Below are positions 7,107 to 14,694 of a stretch of DNA of 14,694 bases, one piece after another. Position 1 is the stretch's first letter; every line of letters starts with the position of its first letter. The stretch lies in NCBI GenBank assembly GCA_947473535.1, contig CANJFK010000002.1, positions 1 to 14,694 on the forward strand. Reading direction: 5' to 3'. The translations under genes were made by a program, and so were the position numbers. This DNA comes from Legionellaceae bacterium (GTDB taxonomy: Bacteria > Pseudomonadota > Gammaproteobacteria > Legionellales > Legionellaceae). The notes below the pieces were generated by a model. That model saw only the letters and a program-made list of their open reading frames with translations. It did no database searches and was not told the origin of the DNA.

Positions 7107-7732
7107 ATTGGGTGAGGTGGCCCATTGTCTTGATGCTCGATGTCTGACGCTTTCACTGCATCTAGTTGAGCTTTATAAAAAGCAACTTGTTGCGTGTGAA
7201 GCTGCAATTCAGCGGACGCGTATGGATTCGGTATGATTTCGACTTCCTCTGGCACATCATCTTCCAATTCTTCATGAGACGATGGAATCACTCGACCACG
7301 CATGACCCCTTCTTTTACACTACCGCCATAGGCTGATATGTTATTTTGCCAGTCTGATTTAAGACAAGAGCTGCCAGCCCAAGGATCGACAATCAAATCG
7401 TCAACAAACATAAATTGATGATTGATACCAAACTGACCAATAGAAACGGCGCCGGGATATCCCGCCATTCTTAATATTAATGCGCCCGCATAAGCAAATT
7501 CCTGGCAATTTCCACATCCTGTTTCAAGCGCCTTAACCGCTGCTTCCGCGTGTGAAGAAACCTGCTGTTGGTAAGATCGAATGGTTTGTTCTATTTCCCC
7601 TTGTTCTGGATAACCTTCGGGACCCAAAGAAAGTCTTGTGGAGCTATTTGGAATTGCGTTATTCATATAGTTCAATAAAAAATCCACTGCTTCTTGGGCT
7701 GTGGCGTTCGATAAATCAGGTAAGTGTTTCAT
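7103..7732 (-). CDS. Unknown protein with transglutaminase/papain-like Cys-His-Asp signature
   Basis: A 209-residue protein with no signal peptide and no membrane segment. A helix-like N-terminal part (1-70) leads to GCGNCQEFAYAGALILRMAG (73-92), then INHQFMFVDD (103-112) and LIVDPWAG (113-120). Cys76 in a GNCxE context, His105 and Asp116 in the DPWAG turn reproduce the order and spacing style of the transglutaminase-like/papain-like fold, so cysteine peptidase or transglutaminase activity is possible. An acidic stretch (HEELEDDVPEEVE, 153-165) and a Gln/Lys-rich tail follow. ATG 7732 is chosen over a GTG four codons upstream. The gene is convergent with the hydrolase gene, sharing TTAA for the two stop codons. 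I do not recognise a named family; function is inferred from the three-residue pattern only. Confidence 0.55.
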   Translation of the reverse strand: MKHLPDLSNATAQEAVDFLLNYMNNAIPNSSTRLSLGPEGYPEQGEIEQTIRSYQQQVSSHAEAAVKALETGCGNCQEFAYAGALILRMAGYPGAVSIGQFGINHQFMFVDDLIVDPWAGSSCLKSDWQNNISAYGGSVKEGVMRGRVIPSSHEELEDDVPEEVEIIPNPYASAELQLHTQQVAFYKAQLDAVKASDIEHQDNGPPHPI

Positions 7733-7765
7733 ATTGCCCAACACCGGTTCATTGTGTATCTTTTT

Positions 7766-7774
7766 AGTATAGCA
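7766..7774 (-). promoter_or_regulatory. Candidate extended -10 promoter of the Cys-His-Asp protein gene
   Basis: The complement reads TGCTATACT, an extended -10 (TGn plus TATACT, 5/6), about 35 bases upstream of the ATG at 7732. No -35 match is seen at the usual distance, as is common for extended -10 promoters. Read by eye only. Confidence 0.4.
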
Positions 7775-7810
7775 CTCTGTGTGGGTTTCGTTTTCGTAGA
7801 TTTTATAAAG

Positions 7811-7839
7811 TAGACAAGTAAGCTATTAAAGAATAGCAT
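7811..7839 (+). promoter_or_regulatory. Candidate pyrD promoter with embedded hairpin
   Basis: TAGACA (7811-7816, 5/6) and TAGCAT (7834-7839, 4/6) are spaced by 17 bases. A perfect inverted repeat, GCTATT-AAAG-AATAGC (7822-7837), sits between and partly over the -10, where an operator could act. Transcription would start near 7846, about 40 bases before the pyrD ATG. The start region lacks a clear E. coli-type pyrD leader hairpin over the ribosome-binding site. Confidence 0.35.
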
Positions 7840-7886
7840 TTGAACTTCATGTACAAAATCACTTAAATCATGGGGTTCAAGACAGG

Positions 7887-8879
7887 ATGTATCAGGTTAT
7901 CCGCCCTTTTTTATTTTCCCTTCCCCCTGAACAAGCGCATGAATTAGTGCTGTCGGCAATGCACTACGTGCCCGCATCGCTGTACACTCAGCCGAAAGGA
8001 CGGGTTGTGAACGCCATGGGTCTGGCGTTTCAGCATCCTATTGGTTTAGCGGCGGGGCTGGATAAAAATGGCGAGCATCTTGATGCGTTAGCCAAACTTG
8101 GTTTTTCATTTATTGAGCTAGGAACGGTTACACCTCGCCCGCAGGAAGGAAATCCTAAACCACGACTATTTCGTTTGCCGAAAGCGCGCGCCATCATCAA
8201 TCGAATGGGTTTTAATAATCATGGCGTTGATGCGTTGCTGGCAAACATTAACAACGTTAAGTACCAGGGTATTTTGGGGATTAATATAGGGAAAAACAAA
8301 GACACGCCACTCAATCAAGCAGCCAGTGATTATTTATATTGCTTGCGTAAAATATACTCGCGTGCATCGTATGTGACGATAAACATTTCTTCACCTAATA
8401 CACCAGATTTACGTCAATTACAGCAGGGTGAATATTTTAGTGATCTGATAAGTCAACTTCGTAAAGAGCAGCTTCAATTAGCGGATGAATATCAACGTTA
8501 CGTACCGTTAGTGGTGAAATTATCACCGGATGAAAGCGATGAAACGCTAAAAATAATGGCTGATGTTATTGTTTCCGCTGGCATTAATGGCATTATTGCG
8601 ACAAATACAACCTGCGCTCGTGATACGGTTCACACCTTGGTGCATGGTGACGAGTTAGGTGGTTTAAGTGGTCAACCACTGTTCGAGCGGTCGACGCATT
8701 GTTTGCGCGTGCTAAAACAAGTGGTGGGCGATGATGTTACTTTGATTGGTGTAGGCGGTATTGATCACACTGAGGCTGCTCGTCAAAAAATAGCAGCGGG
8801 TGCATCGTTATTACAAATTTATACGGGTTTAATTTATCAAGGCCCTGGTTTAGTGAATACATTAGTGGATGGATTATGA
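7887..8879 (+). CDS. pyrD: Dihydroorotate dehydrogenase (quinone), class 2
   Basis: Oxidises dihydroorotate to orotate in de novo pyrimidine synthesis, using FMN and passing electrons to membrane quinone. The 330-residue product is collinear with E. coli PyrD (336 residues). It has the amphipathic N-terminal membrane-binding helix (about 1-25), [11 protein letters not shown] (53-63), [19 protein letters not shown] (79-97), INRMGFNN (104-111), [11 protein letters not shown] (131-141), [11 protein letters not shown] (166-176) with Ser169 at the place of the class 2 catalytic serine, IATNTT, and the phosphate-binding GVGGID segment. The start agrees with the family although only a short AGG touches the ATG, so the ribosome-binding site is weak. 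The TGA overlaps the ATG of the following secreted-protein gene. Confidence 0.97.
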   Translation: MYQVIRPFLFSLPPEQAHELVLSAMHYVPASLYTQPKGRVVNAMGLAFQHPIGLAAGLDKNGEHLDALAKLGFSFIELGTVTPRPQEGNPKPRLFRLPKARAIINRMGFNNHGVDALLANINNVKYQGILGINIGKNKDTPLNQAASDYLYCLRKIYSRASYVTINISSPNTPDLRQLQQGEYFSDLISQLRKEQLQLADEYQRYVPLVVKLSPDESDETLKIMADVIVSAGINGIIATNTTCARDTVHTLVHGDELGGLSGQPLFERSTHCLRVLKQVVGDDVTLIGVGGIDHTEAARQKIAAGASLLQIYTGLIYQGPGLVNTLVDGL

Positions 8880-9736
8880 TGCGGTTTTTTTTAAGTACAA
8901 TGTTAATACAACTATTTTTTTTATGCCCGGCATTGGGCGAAACAATGAGTCCAAACACGATTCCAGCGGCATTGCTTTACAAAGGAAAATCGATTGACCC
9001 ACTTTGTTTAGTCGAATTTAATACGACCATTGGCATCATTGATTTGGATAAATGCGGTATTAATGCAGTATCCGGGCGTGGCATTGCTGATCAGAATAAA
9101 CAATTAATGTCGCAAGGGTATATTGGTTATAACTATACAATAAAAATCAATGAGTCCGTTAATTTACACGGGTATAGCTACTATAAAGTTTTTGGTGAAA
9201 ATGGGACTGCTGCCATTGTTCAAACGATAAATCATGGGGGTGGTACGGGCGATGTATCCTCGTTAAGTTTGGTTGAGCGTGCGGGACATACGATTAAAGT
9301 GACGGTGCTTAACACCGGCGATCGGTGTAATCATGGCCTGGTTCACGTGGCGCGGGAAAGGGGGGCTGATGGTAACCACTTGGTTTATAGCAGTAAACTG
9401 ACGGCGTATGATTTTTTGAAAATGACTCACAATAATCCCCATCATTTAAAAGCCTATGATGATCTTGATGATTGTGCTATTTGCTGCAAGGCCACTGCGG
9501 TGTTTCAGCGTGACATAGGCGCTAATTTTTCGCATGAAAAATTACTGTATGTCGACTTGGCTGCTTTTCCACAAGACGCAGCACAAACACCAGCCCCTCA
9601 AAAATACCAGGCTTGTTTTGATAAACTGTTTAACCAGTATATAAAACAAGGTAAAACTAAATTAGACAGAAAACAATTGGATCATTTTATTCGCCAATTT
9701 AATCAACAATGTATAAAGCATGTGTGTGCTCGTTAA
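8876..9736 (+). CDS. Unknown exported protein with many cysteines
   Basis: A 286-residue protein I cannot assign. It begins with a clear Sec signal peptide (basic Arg3, hydrophobic core about 4-20, likely cleavage after ALG at 19-21). The mature part has nine cysteines (44, 60, 151, 200, 203, 204, 247, 279, 284), including CAICC at 200-204, which suggests disulfides or a metal site in the periplasm. Two parts can be seen. The Gly/Tyr-rich region to about 170 contains tandem aromatic strands and HGGGTGD (120-126), and probably forms beta structure. The C-terminal part (about 245-284) is a basic helix pair. Its ATG overlaps the pyrD stop as ATGA (a second ATG follows directly), so it should be made with PyrD, but no role in pyrimidine synthesis is visible. 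Confidence 0.7.
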   Translation: MMRFFLSTMLIQLFFLCPALGETMSPNTIPAALLYKGKSIDPLCLVEFNTTIGIIDLDKCGINAVSGRGIADQNKQLMSQGYIGYNYTIKINESVNLHGYSYYKVFGENGTAAIVQTINHGGGTGDVSSLSLVERAGHTIKVTVLNTGDRCNHGLVHVARERGADGNHLVYSSKLTAYDFLKMTHNNPHHLKAYDDLDDCAICCKATAVFQRDIGANFSHEKLLYVDLAAFPQDAAQTPAPQKYQACFDKLFNQYIKQGKTKLDRKQLDHFIRQFNQQCIKHVCAR

Positions 9737-9841
9737 TTTTATTAGGGCTTGCCACTAGCCAATTGCATTAATTTTTAGTAAAGTACGGCCACTGGATAAC
9801 TTAAGTGTTCAATAAAGATACCAATTCAGCGTGTTTTTTGA

Positions 9842-9861
9842 TATACTGCGCGCGCGAAGTA
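9842..9861 (+). promoter_or_regulatory. Candidate -10 element overlapped by an 18 bp dyad
   Basis: TATACT (9842-9847, 5/6 to consensus) lies about 55 bases upstream of the first MFS gene. It is overlapped by a palindrome at 9844-9861, TACTGCGCGCGCGAAGTA, in which 8 of 9 base pairs match around a CGCGCGCG core. This is the geometry of a repressor site blocking RNA polymerase. No strong -35 is seen. Which protein binds is unknown; the sequence does not resemble an E. coli Zur box. Confidence 0.4.
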
Positions 9862-9902
9862 CTCGCATACATTTGAATTGCTTTCTTTGCCAAGGAGTTA
9901 CC

Positions 9903-11177
9903 TTGACTGACTCGTGTGCCGTCGATTTCAATGAGGCATTACCCCGCAATGCGTGGATGCCATGGTTGGTTTGTCTTTCTGCCGGGTTATTTTTCTTTTA
10001 CGAATTTTTTCAGCTTAATTTATTCGATGTAATCAATCAGTCTTTACGTACTGAATTTAATATTAATGCAGCACAATTGAGCTGGATGTCCAGTACGTAC
10101 ATCTGGGCTAATGTTCTTTTCTTATTACCCGCAGGTATTATTCTCGATCGCTTTTCGGCACGCATAGTTATTCTTATAGCGATGTTAATTTGTGTCATTG
10201 GTACGGTTGGTTTCGCGTGGACTCACTCGTTTGTTTGGGCGTCATTTTTTCACTCGCTTACCGGCTTGGGGAATGCATTCTGTTTTTTATCCTGCGTTGT
10301 ATTGGTCTCTCGCTGGTTTCCTCCGCGGCGCCAAGCGTTGGTGATTGGTTGTATAGTAACCATGGCTTTTATTGGTGGCGTGATGGCGCATACCCCGTTG
10401 GTTTATCTGAATGACCAATACGGTTGGCGCAATGCCTTGATAATTGATGGTGGTGTAGGCGTACTGATTCTTTTGTGGATTGGCTTTATGGTGAGAGAAA
10501 AAAGCAATCAACTTGCGGCTGATAAGTGCTCCAAAGATCATACCTGGTTATCTGATTTTAGACATGCGTTGTTAACTATTCAAAATTGGTTTGCAGGGCT
10601 TTATACGGCATGTTTGAATTTACCTATTATGGTGCTTTGTGCCTTGTGGGGTGCTAGTTATTTACAGGTTGTGCATCATCTACCAGACATTGTGGCAAGC
10701 AATATAATCAGTTTGGTTTTTTTTGGAAGCATTATTGGTTGTCCTTTGGTGGGTTGGCTTTCTGACAGCATGGAGCGGCGCAAGCCACTCATGATTGTTG
10801 GCGCGGTTGCAACGTTGTTGACCTTGATTCCCTTGTTTCTAGGGATTGACTTATCCCAAACGACATTAGGTATTCTGTTTTTCGCATTAGGCTTCTTCAC
10901 CAGTACTCAGGTGATAAGTTACCCATTGATAGCAGAAAGTAACAGCAGTAGAAATACTGGTGCGGCAACAGGTATCGCGTCCGTGATTGTCATGGGTGGT
11001 GCGGGTGTTGGTCAGGTGTTGTTTGGTTTATTAATGCAACGGCATGCTGGCAGCATCACGCAACACTATGCAGCAGCTGATTTTCAATTTGCGATGTGGA
11101 TATTTCCCATAACGATTGTCATCGCGTTGATAGCGATTTTATTGACCCAAGAAACTCATTGCAAACGTTTTGATTAA
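9903..11177 (+). CDS. Major facilitator superfamily transporter, first of a tandem pair
   Basis: A 12-segment inner-membrane transporter of 424 residues. The N-terminal half contains the loop 2-3 motif as GIILDRFSAR, followed by RWFPPRRQALVIG in the loop 4 region. The second half has the matching GWLSDSMERRKP, so both MFS halves are intact. I choose TTG at 9903 because AAGGAG (9892-9897) sits five bases upstream; the longer frame from GTG 9831 would add 24 residues lacking a good ribosome site and overlying the -10 and dyad region. The protein is clearly paralogous to the next gene (shared FFFYEF start, LDRFSA, SRWFP and C-terminal ETHC). Its TAA overlaps the next gene's ribosome site. Substrate not readable from sequence; position before deoB makes nucleosides or pentoses a reasonable guess. 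Confidence 0.9.
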   Translation: MTDSCAVDFNEALPRNAWMPWLVCLSAGLFFFYEFFQLNLFDVINQSLRTEFNINAAQLSWMSSTYIWANVLFLLPAGIILDRFSARIVILIAMLICVIGTVGFAWTHSFVWASFFHSLTGLGNAFCFLSCVVLVSRWFPPRRQALVIGCIVTMAFIGGVMAHTPLVYLNDQYGWRNALIIDGGVGVLILLWIGFMVREKSNQLAADKCSKDHTWLSDFRHALLTIQNWFAGLYTACLNLPIMVLCALWGASYLQVVHHLPDIVASNIISLVFFGSIIGCPLVGWLSDSMERRKPLMIVGAVATLLTLIPLFLGIDLSQTTLGILFFALGFFTSTQVISYPLIAESNSSRNTGAATGIASVIVMGGAGVGQVLFGLLMQRHAGSITQHYAAADFQFAMWIFPITIVIALIAILLTQETHCKRFD

Positions 11178-11186
11178 GGAGCTTTT

Positions 11187-12479
11187 ATGCAAATGGTTGA
11201 GGAGTGCCAAGGTTTGAATTCGGTAAAGACGTCATGGTTGTTGCCCTGGGTGATTTGTTTTGTTGCGTCATTATTTTTCTTTTATGAATTTATCCAGGGC
11301 AACATGTTTGCTTCCATCGCTGACAACATCATGCTTGATTTCCATATTCAAGCGGACAAAATGACTTATTTGTCCAGTATTTATTATGCATCCAATGTAT
11401 TATTTCTTCTCGTAGCAGGTGTCTTGCTCGATCGATTTTCCGCTAAAAAAACGATTATTATTGCGATGCTGCTTTGTGTATTGAGTACGTTTACCCTGGC
11501 TCACGCCCATTCATTTTATTTGGCGCTATTTTGTCGATTTCTGACCGGTATAGGCAGTGCCTTTTGCTTTTTAGGGCCTATTCGGATTGCTTCGCGTTGG
11601 TTTCCTTCCAAGCAGATGGCCTTGGTTACAGGTGTTGTGGTGACCATCGCGATGATGGGTGGCATGCTAGCTCAATATCCTTTGACGAAGTTAGTTATTC
11701 TTATCGGTTGGCGTGATTCACTCGTGACGATAGGTTGGCTCGGTATACTCATGCTCGCGGCGATGTTGGTGTGGATTAAGGATGCGCCGGAAAATGAAGT
11801 TGTACACGTGCGCAAACACATGAGCGTGCTAGCCACAGCCAAAAAAGCATATCTAAATCTGCAAACCATGCGCGCCGCGTTGTATGCCAGCTTAATGAAT
11901 ATGGCTGTTGCTGTATTTGGTGCGATGATGGGTTCTTTGTATTTGATGCAGCGCCTTGGTGTGAATAAAGAAGATGCGGCAATGGTGAATTCCATGTTAT
12001 TCCTTGGGGCAATTATTGGCGGTCCTGTGATAGGTTGGTGCTCTGATAAACTGGGTTTGCGTATATTACCGATGAAGCTGGGCGCTTTGGCATCGTTAAT
12101 TACCGTCACCGGTATTTTATACTTGCCCGTTTCTTTAAACGAAATGGCGGTGCTGTTTTTTTTGCTGGGTTTTTTTACCGCCGCACAAATCATAAGTTAT
12201 GCCTTGGTTGCCGAAAGCTGTTCGCCAATAATGACGGCTACAGCGCTGAGCATCGTGTCTATTCTTACGCAGGGCGGGTATATCATTTATCAAAATTTGT
12301 TTAGTTTTTTATTATTGCGGCACGGTGAAATGCATGTATTTGATAATGTACCCATTTATTCACTGGGTGATTATCAGGCCGCTTCCGTTATTTTGCCTTT
12401 AGGATTGGGTCTAGCGTTATTTTCTATTTTTAAACTCAAAGAGACGCATTGCCGGAACACGTTTGATAAGGATAACTAG
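11187..12479 (+). CDS. Major facilitator superfamily transporter, second of a tandem pair
   Basis: A 430-residue, 12-segment MFS protein paralogous to the gene 9 bases upstream. The ATG has AAGGAG (11176-11181) five bases before it, overlapping the previous stop codon, so the two are surely co-transcribed. Motifs: [13 protein letters not shown] near the first membrane segment, [10 protein letters not shown] in loop 2-3, [25 protein letters not shown] in loop 8-9, and KETHCRNTF at the C-terminus. Compared with its partner the last periplasmic region is longer (about 375-395, [13 protein letters not shown]). Divergence of the pair across the whole length suggests an old duplication and possibly different substrates. 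Followed by deoB two bases after its stop. Confidence 0.92.
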   Translation: MQMVEECQGLNSVKTSWLLPWVICFVASLFFFYEFIQGNMFASIADNIMLDFHIQADKMTYLSSIYYASNVLFLLVAGVLLDRFSAKKTIIIAMLLCVLSTFTLAHAHSFYLALFCRFLTGIGSAFCFLGPIRIASRWFPSKQMALVTGVVVTIAMMGGMLAQYPLTKLVILIGWRDSLVTIGWLGILMLAAMLVWIKDAPENEVVHVRKHMSVLATAKKAYLNLQTMRAALYASLMNMAVAVFGAMMGSLYLMQRLGVNKEDAAMVNSMLFLGAIIGGPVIGWCSDKLGLRILPMKLGALASLITVTGILYLPVSLNEMAVLFFLLGFFTAAQIISYALVAESCSPIMTATALSIVSILTQGGYIIYQNLFSFLLLRHGEMHVFDNVPIYSLGDYQAASVILPLGLGLALFSIFKLKETHCRNTFDKDN

Positions 12480-12481
12480 AG

Positions 12482-13705
12482 ATGAGCTCTGCACGCGTTT
12501 GTATATTATTAATGGATTCATTGGGTATTGGTGCAAGCCTTGATGCTCACAGCTATGGTGATGATGGAGCGAATACCTTTGTGCATATTGTTGATGCGTG
12601 TCGTGACGGGCAAGCGGAGATTGCTGGTGTGCGTACAGGGCCATTGCATATCCCAAATTTAGCGCGTGTCGGTTTATACCACGCAGCGGTGGCAAGTTCT
12701 GGTTTAAAGGTGATTGATTTATCTACGGTTAATCCGCCTGTTGGATTGTACGGTTATGCGGTTGAGCAAAGTTTGGGAAAAGATACACCGAGTGGTCATT
12801 GGGAGTTGGCGGGTGTGCCTGTATTGTCTCCTTGGGGTTATTTCCCCGAAGTGGAGCCGTGTTTCCCGGAGGAATTAATAAGTGAATTAGTCCAGTTAGC
12901 GGGATTGCCAGGTGTCCTAGGACAGAAGCATTCGTCGGGTACGACCATTATTGAAGCGTTGGGTGAGGAGCATGTACGTACTGGATCGCCGATCGTTTAT
13001 ACGTCCGCCGATAGTGTATTTCAAATTGCAGCTCATGAAGCGCATTTTGGATTGCAGCGCCTGTATGATGTGTGCGAAATTGCCCGTAAACTTGTTGACA
13101 AATATCAGGTAGGCCGAGTGATAGCAAGGCCCTTTATTGGGGATCCTGGCGCGTTTTCACGTACTGGAAACCGGCGAGATTATGCGACGTTGCCACCAGA
13201 GTTGACGCTATTGGATTATCTTAAAACAGCCGGCAGAGAGGTTGTTGCCATTGGAAAAACGGCCGATATTTTTGCCCATCAGGGCATCACCCAAACGATA
13301 AAAGCGAACGGTAATATGGCTCTATTTGATGCAACAATAAAGGCAATGCAAACCTTAGCCCCGGGTGGTTTGGTGTTCACTAATTTTGTAGATTTTGATT
13401 CGTCTTATGGACATCGGCGTGATGTACCTGGCTACGCCCATGCGTTAGAACAATTTGATGCACGTCTTCCCGAGCTGATGGCTATGTTGAAACCCGATGA
13501 TCTGGTGGTGATTGCAGCTGATCACGGCTGTGATCCAACCCATCCTGGATCTGATCATACACGAGAACACATTCCAGTCTTGATGTTTGGTCCGTCAGTT
13601 GAGGGACGATTTATTGGTCGACGTGATACGTTTGCCGATGTTGGACAAAGCTTAGCTGAGTTTTTGACGATTCAACCGCTATTACATGGGGTTTCTTTTT
13701 TATAA
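12482..13705 (+). CDS. deoB: Phosphopentomutase
   Basis: Interconverts (deoxy)ribose-1-phosphate and (deoxy)ribose-5-phosphate, linking nucleoside breakdown to the pentose phosphate pathway. Cytoplasmic, two-Mn2+ enzyme of the alkaline phosphatase superfamily. The 407 residues equal the length of E. coli DeoB and align throughout. Asp12 lies in MDSLGIGAS, the catalytic Thr102 in [16 protein letters not shown], and the inserted cap domain includes [15 protein letters not shown] and [14 protein letters not shown]. The remaining metal ligands are in [16 protein letters not shown] and [24 protein letters not shown] at 12468-12472 is the likely ribosome-binding site. It directly follows two MFS transporter genes and abuts a Zur-type gene. 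No other deo gene (deoA, deoC, deoD) is in the window. Confidence 0.97.
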   Translation: MSSARVCILLMDSLGIGASLDAHSYGDDGANTFVHIVDACRDGQAEIAGVRTGPLHIPNLARVGLYHAAVASSGLKVIDLSTVNPPVGLYGYAVEQSLGKDTPSGHWELAGVPVLSPWGYFPEVEPCFPEELISELVQLAGLPGVLGQKHSSGTTIIEALGEEHVRTGSPIVYTSADSVFQIAAHEAHFGLQRLYDVCEIARKLVDKYQVGRVIARPFIGDPGAFSRTGNRRDYATLPPELTLLDYLKTAGREVVAIGKTADIFAHQGITQTIKANGNMALFDATIKAMQTLAPGGLVFTNFVDFDSSYGHRRDVPGYAHALEQFDARLPELMAMLKPDDLVVIAADHGCDPTHPGSDHTREHIPVLMFGPSVEGRFIGRRDTFADVGQSLAEFLTIQPLLHGVSFL

Positions 13706-14146
13706 ATGAATTATTCTATCCTGTTTAATCAGTATTGTGAGTCGTTGGCACTTAAACTTACTTCATTGCGCAAGGAAGTGCTATACGTGTTGTGGAGTGA
13801 AAAAAAACCACTAAAAGCATATGAAATATTGGATAGTTTACTTAAAATAAAACCCAACTCAACGCCGCCAACGGTATACCGAGCGCTAGTTTTTTTTGTA
13901 GCCAAGGGTATTGTACATAAAATTGAATCGATCCAATGTTATACCTTGTGTTGTGAGCCTGAAAAACATTTACCATCGGAAGTGTTGATGGTTTGTAATA
14001 ATTGCCATCAAGTTGTTGAAGTATACGATGCACTGATGCACGCATTGGTTGCGAGATTGGCTGTTGATCATTGTTTTAAAATAAACCAAGACGCAATAGA
14101 ATTGAAAGGTATTTGTCAGCAGTGTTTGATGTTGACTCAATCCTAA
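13706..14146 (+). CDS. zur: Fur-family transcriptional regulator, Zur type
   Basis: A 146-residue Fur-family metalloregulator whose best match by eye is Zur, the zinc-responsive repressor. It has LTSLRKEVLYVL at the start of the winged helix (E. coli Zur LTPQRLEVL), AYEILDSLL (38-46), the recognition segment TPPTVYRALVFFVAKGIVHK (53-72) and the ES..Y..C pattern typical of Zur. The structural zinc cysteines are Cys97-x2-Cys100 and Cys137-x2-Cys140. It lacks the His-rich tail of E. coli Zur. The Pro-Pro-Thr form of the recognition helix distinguishes it from the Fur at the left end. The ATG immediately follows the deoB TAA with no gap, so it is probably translated by coupling. No znuABC genes are nearby, making deoB-zur an unusual pairing. 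PerR or Mur identity is less likely. Confidence 0.85.
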   Translation: MNYSILFNQYCESLALKLTSLRKEVLYVLWSEKKPLKAYEILDSLLKIKPNSTPPTVYRALVFFVAKGIVHKIESIQCYTLCCEPEKHLPSEVLMVCNNCHQVVEVYDALMHALVARLAVDHCFKINQDAIELKGICQQCLMLTQS

Positions 14147-14166
14147 CATCAATGGCGCTACCTTAG

Positions 14167-14195
14167 AGAACCCCCATTTGAAAAAAGGGGGTTCT
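14167..14195 (+). terminator. Hairpin after zur, possible terminator
   Basis: AGAACCCCC (14167-14175) and GGGGGTTCT (14187-14195) form a perfect 9 bp stem with an 11-base A-rich loop, 21 bases after the zur stop. It is GC-strong enough to halt polymerase, but no T-tract follows in either direction, so it may instead protect the 3' end or be a remnant of mobile DNA. Confidence 0.45.
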
Positions 14196-14282
14196 AGAAG
14201 CCGACAGACCCTTGCGTCCATATACGTCGGTAGGGAGGGGCATTTAAAACGCATCGTTGCATCGTCAGTCATGAATGGCTTT

Positions 14283-14694
14283 GGCTTTGTTGCGAAACCC
14301 CTGGCAGTATCTTCTTTCACAAAATTCAGACGGATCGACGGCTTTGAGGCATTCCTAACGATGTCATTTTATTGAGTGCTCCACTAGCGATCATGGCCTC
14401 TTGTTCTTGTCGAGAAAACTCACGAGAATGCATCGTATCGCCAACTGTTTTTTGGTAGCGTTGCACACCAAGCTCCGAATAATTTCGCCGACCATATTGC
14501 CTGTTTCTTTGCCATATCATTCGGCCGGTCGCCGCGATTTCAATAATGTTGCTATTGCGTTGAGACGCCGCTTTATCATTTAAAACCGCATTCCGTTTAG
14601 GTGGAATAACAACGGAAACATTGGGTGAGTGCTCAGTTACGGCGTTATAAACCGGCGTTTCATCATACGCACCATCGGCTGAAAAATGGTCAAT
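14283..14694 (-). mobile_element. IS5-family insertion sequence (IS903-group-like), one end only
   Basis: GGCTTTGTTGCGAAACCC at 14283-14300 resembles the terminal inverted repeat of IS903-group elements (from memory, GGCTTTGTTG followed by AATAAATC). It lies 43 bases outside the transposase stop codon, the expected geometry. The transposase reads inward from the right. The other end lies beyond the window, so the target duplication (9 bp in this group) cannot be checked. The element begins about 136 bases after zur and appears to be an insertion at the end of the deoB-zur operon. Confidence 0.7.
14326..14694 (-). CDS. IS5-family transposase, C-terminal 122 residues
   Basis: Open without interruption from the window edge to a TGA at 14326. 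Visible family features are FSADGAYDETPVY, holding the second Asp of the DDE triad (SADGAYD), and YGRRNYSE, holding the final catalytic Glu in a Y-x2-R-x3-E arrangement. The C-terminus ALNKMTSLGMPQSRRSV matches the conserved tail of IS903-like transposases. At the position where K ends the Y-x2-R-x3-E-x6-K signature there is a Gln, with Lys in the next place (ELGVQRYQK), so the motif is shifted or degraded by one residue. The N-terminal part and first Asp lie outside the window, so activity cannot be judged. Confidence 0.85.
   Translation of the reverse strand: MDHFSADGAYDETPVYNAVTEHSPNVSVVIPPKRNAVLNDKAASQRNSNIIEIAATGRMIWQRNRQYGRRNYSELGVQRYQKTVGDTMHSREFSRQEQEAMIASGALNKMTSLGMPQSRRSV

Noticed and set aside
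9744..9758. Terminator after the exported-protein gene
   Set aside because: Only a 4 bp stem (GGCT/AGCC) with a 7-base loop and no proper T-tract; too weak to call.
9831..9902. 24-residue N-terminal extension of the first MFS protein from GTG 9831
   Set aside because: No ribosome-binding site, overlies the -10 and dyad, and the tandem paralogue starts at the equivalent of TTG 9903, which has AAGGAG.
11672..12193. 173-codon minus-strand open frame inside the second MFS gene
   Set aside because: Antisense shadow of a well-supported transporter; composition is rich in Ile/Pro/Ser from reversed hydrophobic codons and no motif or ribosome site is seen.
14178..14375. 65-codon plus-strand open frame after zur
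   Set aside because: Starts inside the hairpin loop and runs antisense through the IS end and transposase 3' end; more likely a chance frame over repeat DNA than a gene.
1..14694. tRNA, rRNA or CRISPR array
   Set aside because: No cloverleaf-like segment, rRNA signature or regularly spaced direct repeats were seen; nearly all sequence is accounted for by protein genes.

Overview
The window reads as chromosomal DNA of a gammaproteobacterium with moderate to low GC. The divergent bamE/fur pair, class 2 PyrD, E. coli-like DeoB and E. coli-like Zur all point to that class. The tandem major facilitator transporters and the several unfamiliar secreted or membrane proteins remind me of Legionellales (Legionella/Coxiella relatives), but that is an impression from protein style and nothing here proves the order.

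Layout. (1) 1-662: the 5' end of bamE (minus strand), not recognisable from long open frames alone, divergent from fur (plus). (2) 691-2515: a 585-residue polytopic membrane protein, possibly a remote MFS/NarK-type transporter, with its own good sigma70-like promoter. (3) 5534-2507, minus strand: a compact gene set. A periplasmic two-BON-domain protein and a DUF4442 hotdog protein overlap by ATGA. After a 75 bp gap, a GCS2-type carboxylate-amine ligase and an N-formylglutamate amidohydrolase-like protein also overlap by ATGA. (4) 5637-7732: a convergent pair whose stop codons share a TTAA. One is a serine alpha/beta-hydrolase-like protein with an N-terminal signal and C-terminal membrane segments. 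The other is a small protein with a transglutaminase/papain-like Cys-His-Asp signature. (5) 7887-9736: pyrD, coupled by ATGA to an unknown secreted Cys-containing protein. (6) 9903-14146: an apparent operon of two paralogous MFS transporters, phosphopentomutase deoB and a Zur-type regulator, preceded by a -10 element overlapped by an almost perfect 18 bp dyad. (7) 14167-14694: a hairpin after zur, then the edge of an IS5-family (IS903-group-like) insertion sequence whose transposase runs out of the window.

How the genes may work together. The right-hand operon can be read as import plus catabolism: two transporters next to the enzyme that interconverts (deoxy)ribose-1-phosphate and -5-phosphate. 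Nucleoside or pentose uptake is therefore a plausible substrate guess, and the Zur-type gene abutting deoB is unusual. The GCS2/N-formylglutamate-amidohydrolase pair is translationally coupled, which suggests a joint job in making or trimming a glutamyl-type amide; the product is unknown. Fur and Zur-type regulators lie at opposite ends of the same 14 kb.

Several start codons were revised from the longest open frame using ribosome-binding sites, gene overlaps or promoter positions: fur, the 585-residue protein, the amidohydrolase, the alpha/beta-hydrolase, the Cys-His-Asp protein and the first MFS gene. No tRNA, rRNA or CRISPR array was seen. No gene-free stretch exceeds 300 bases.
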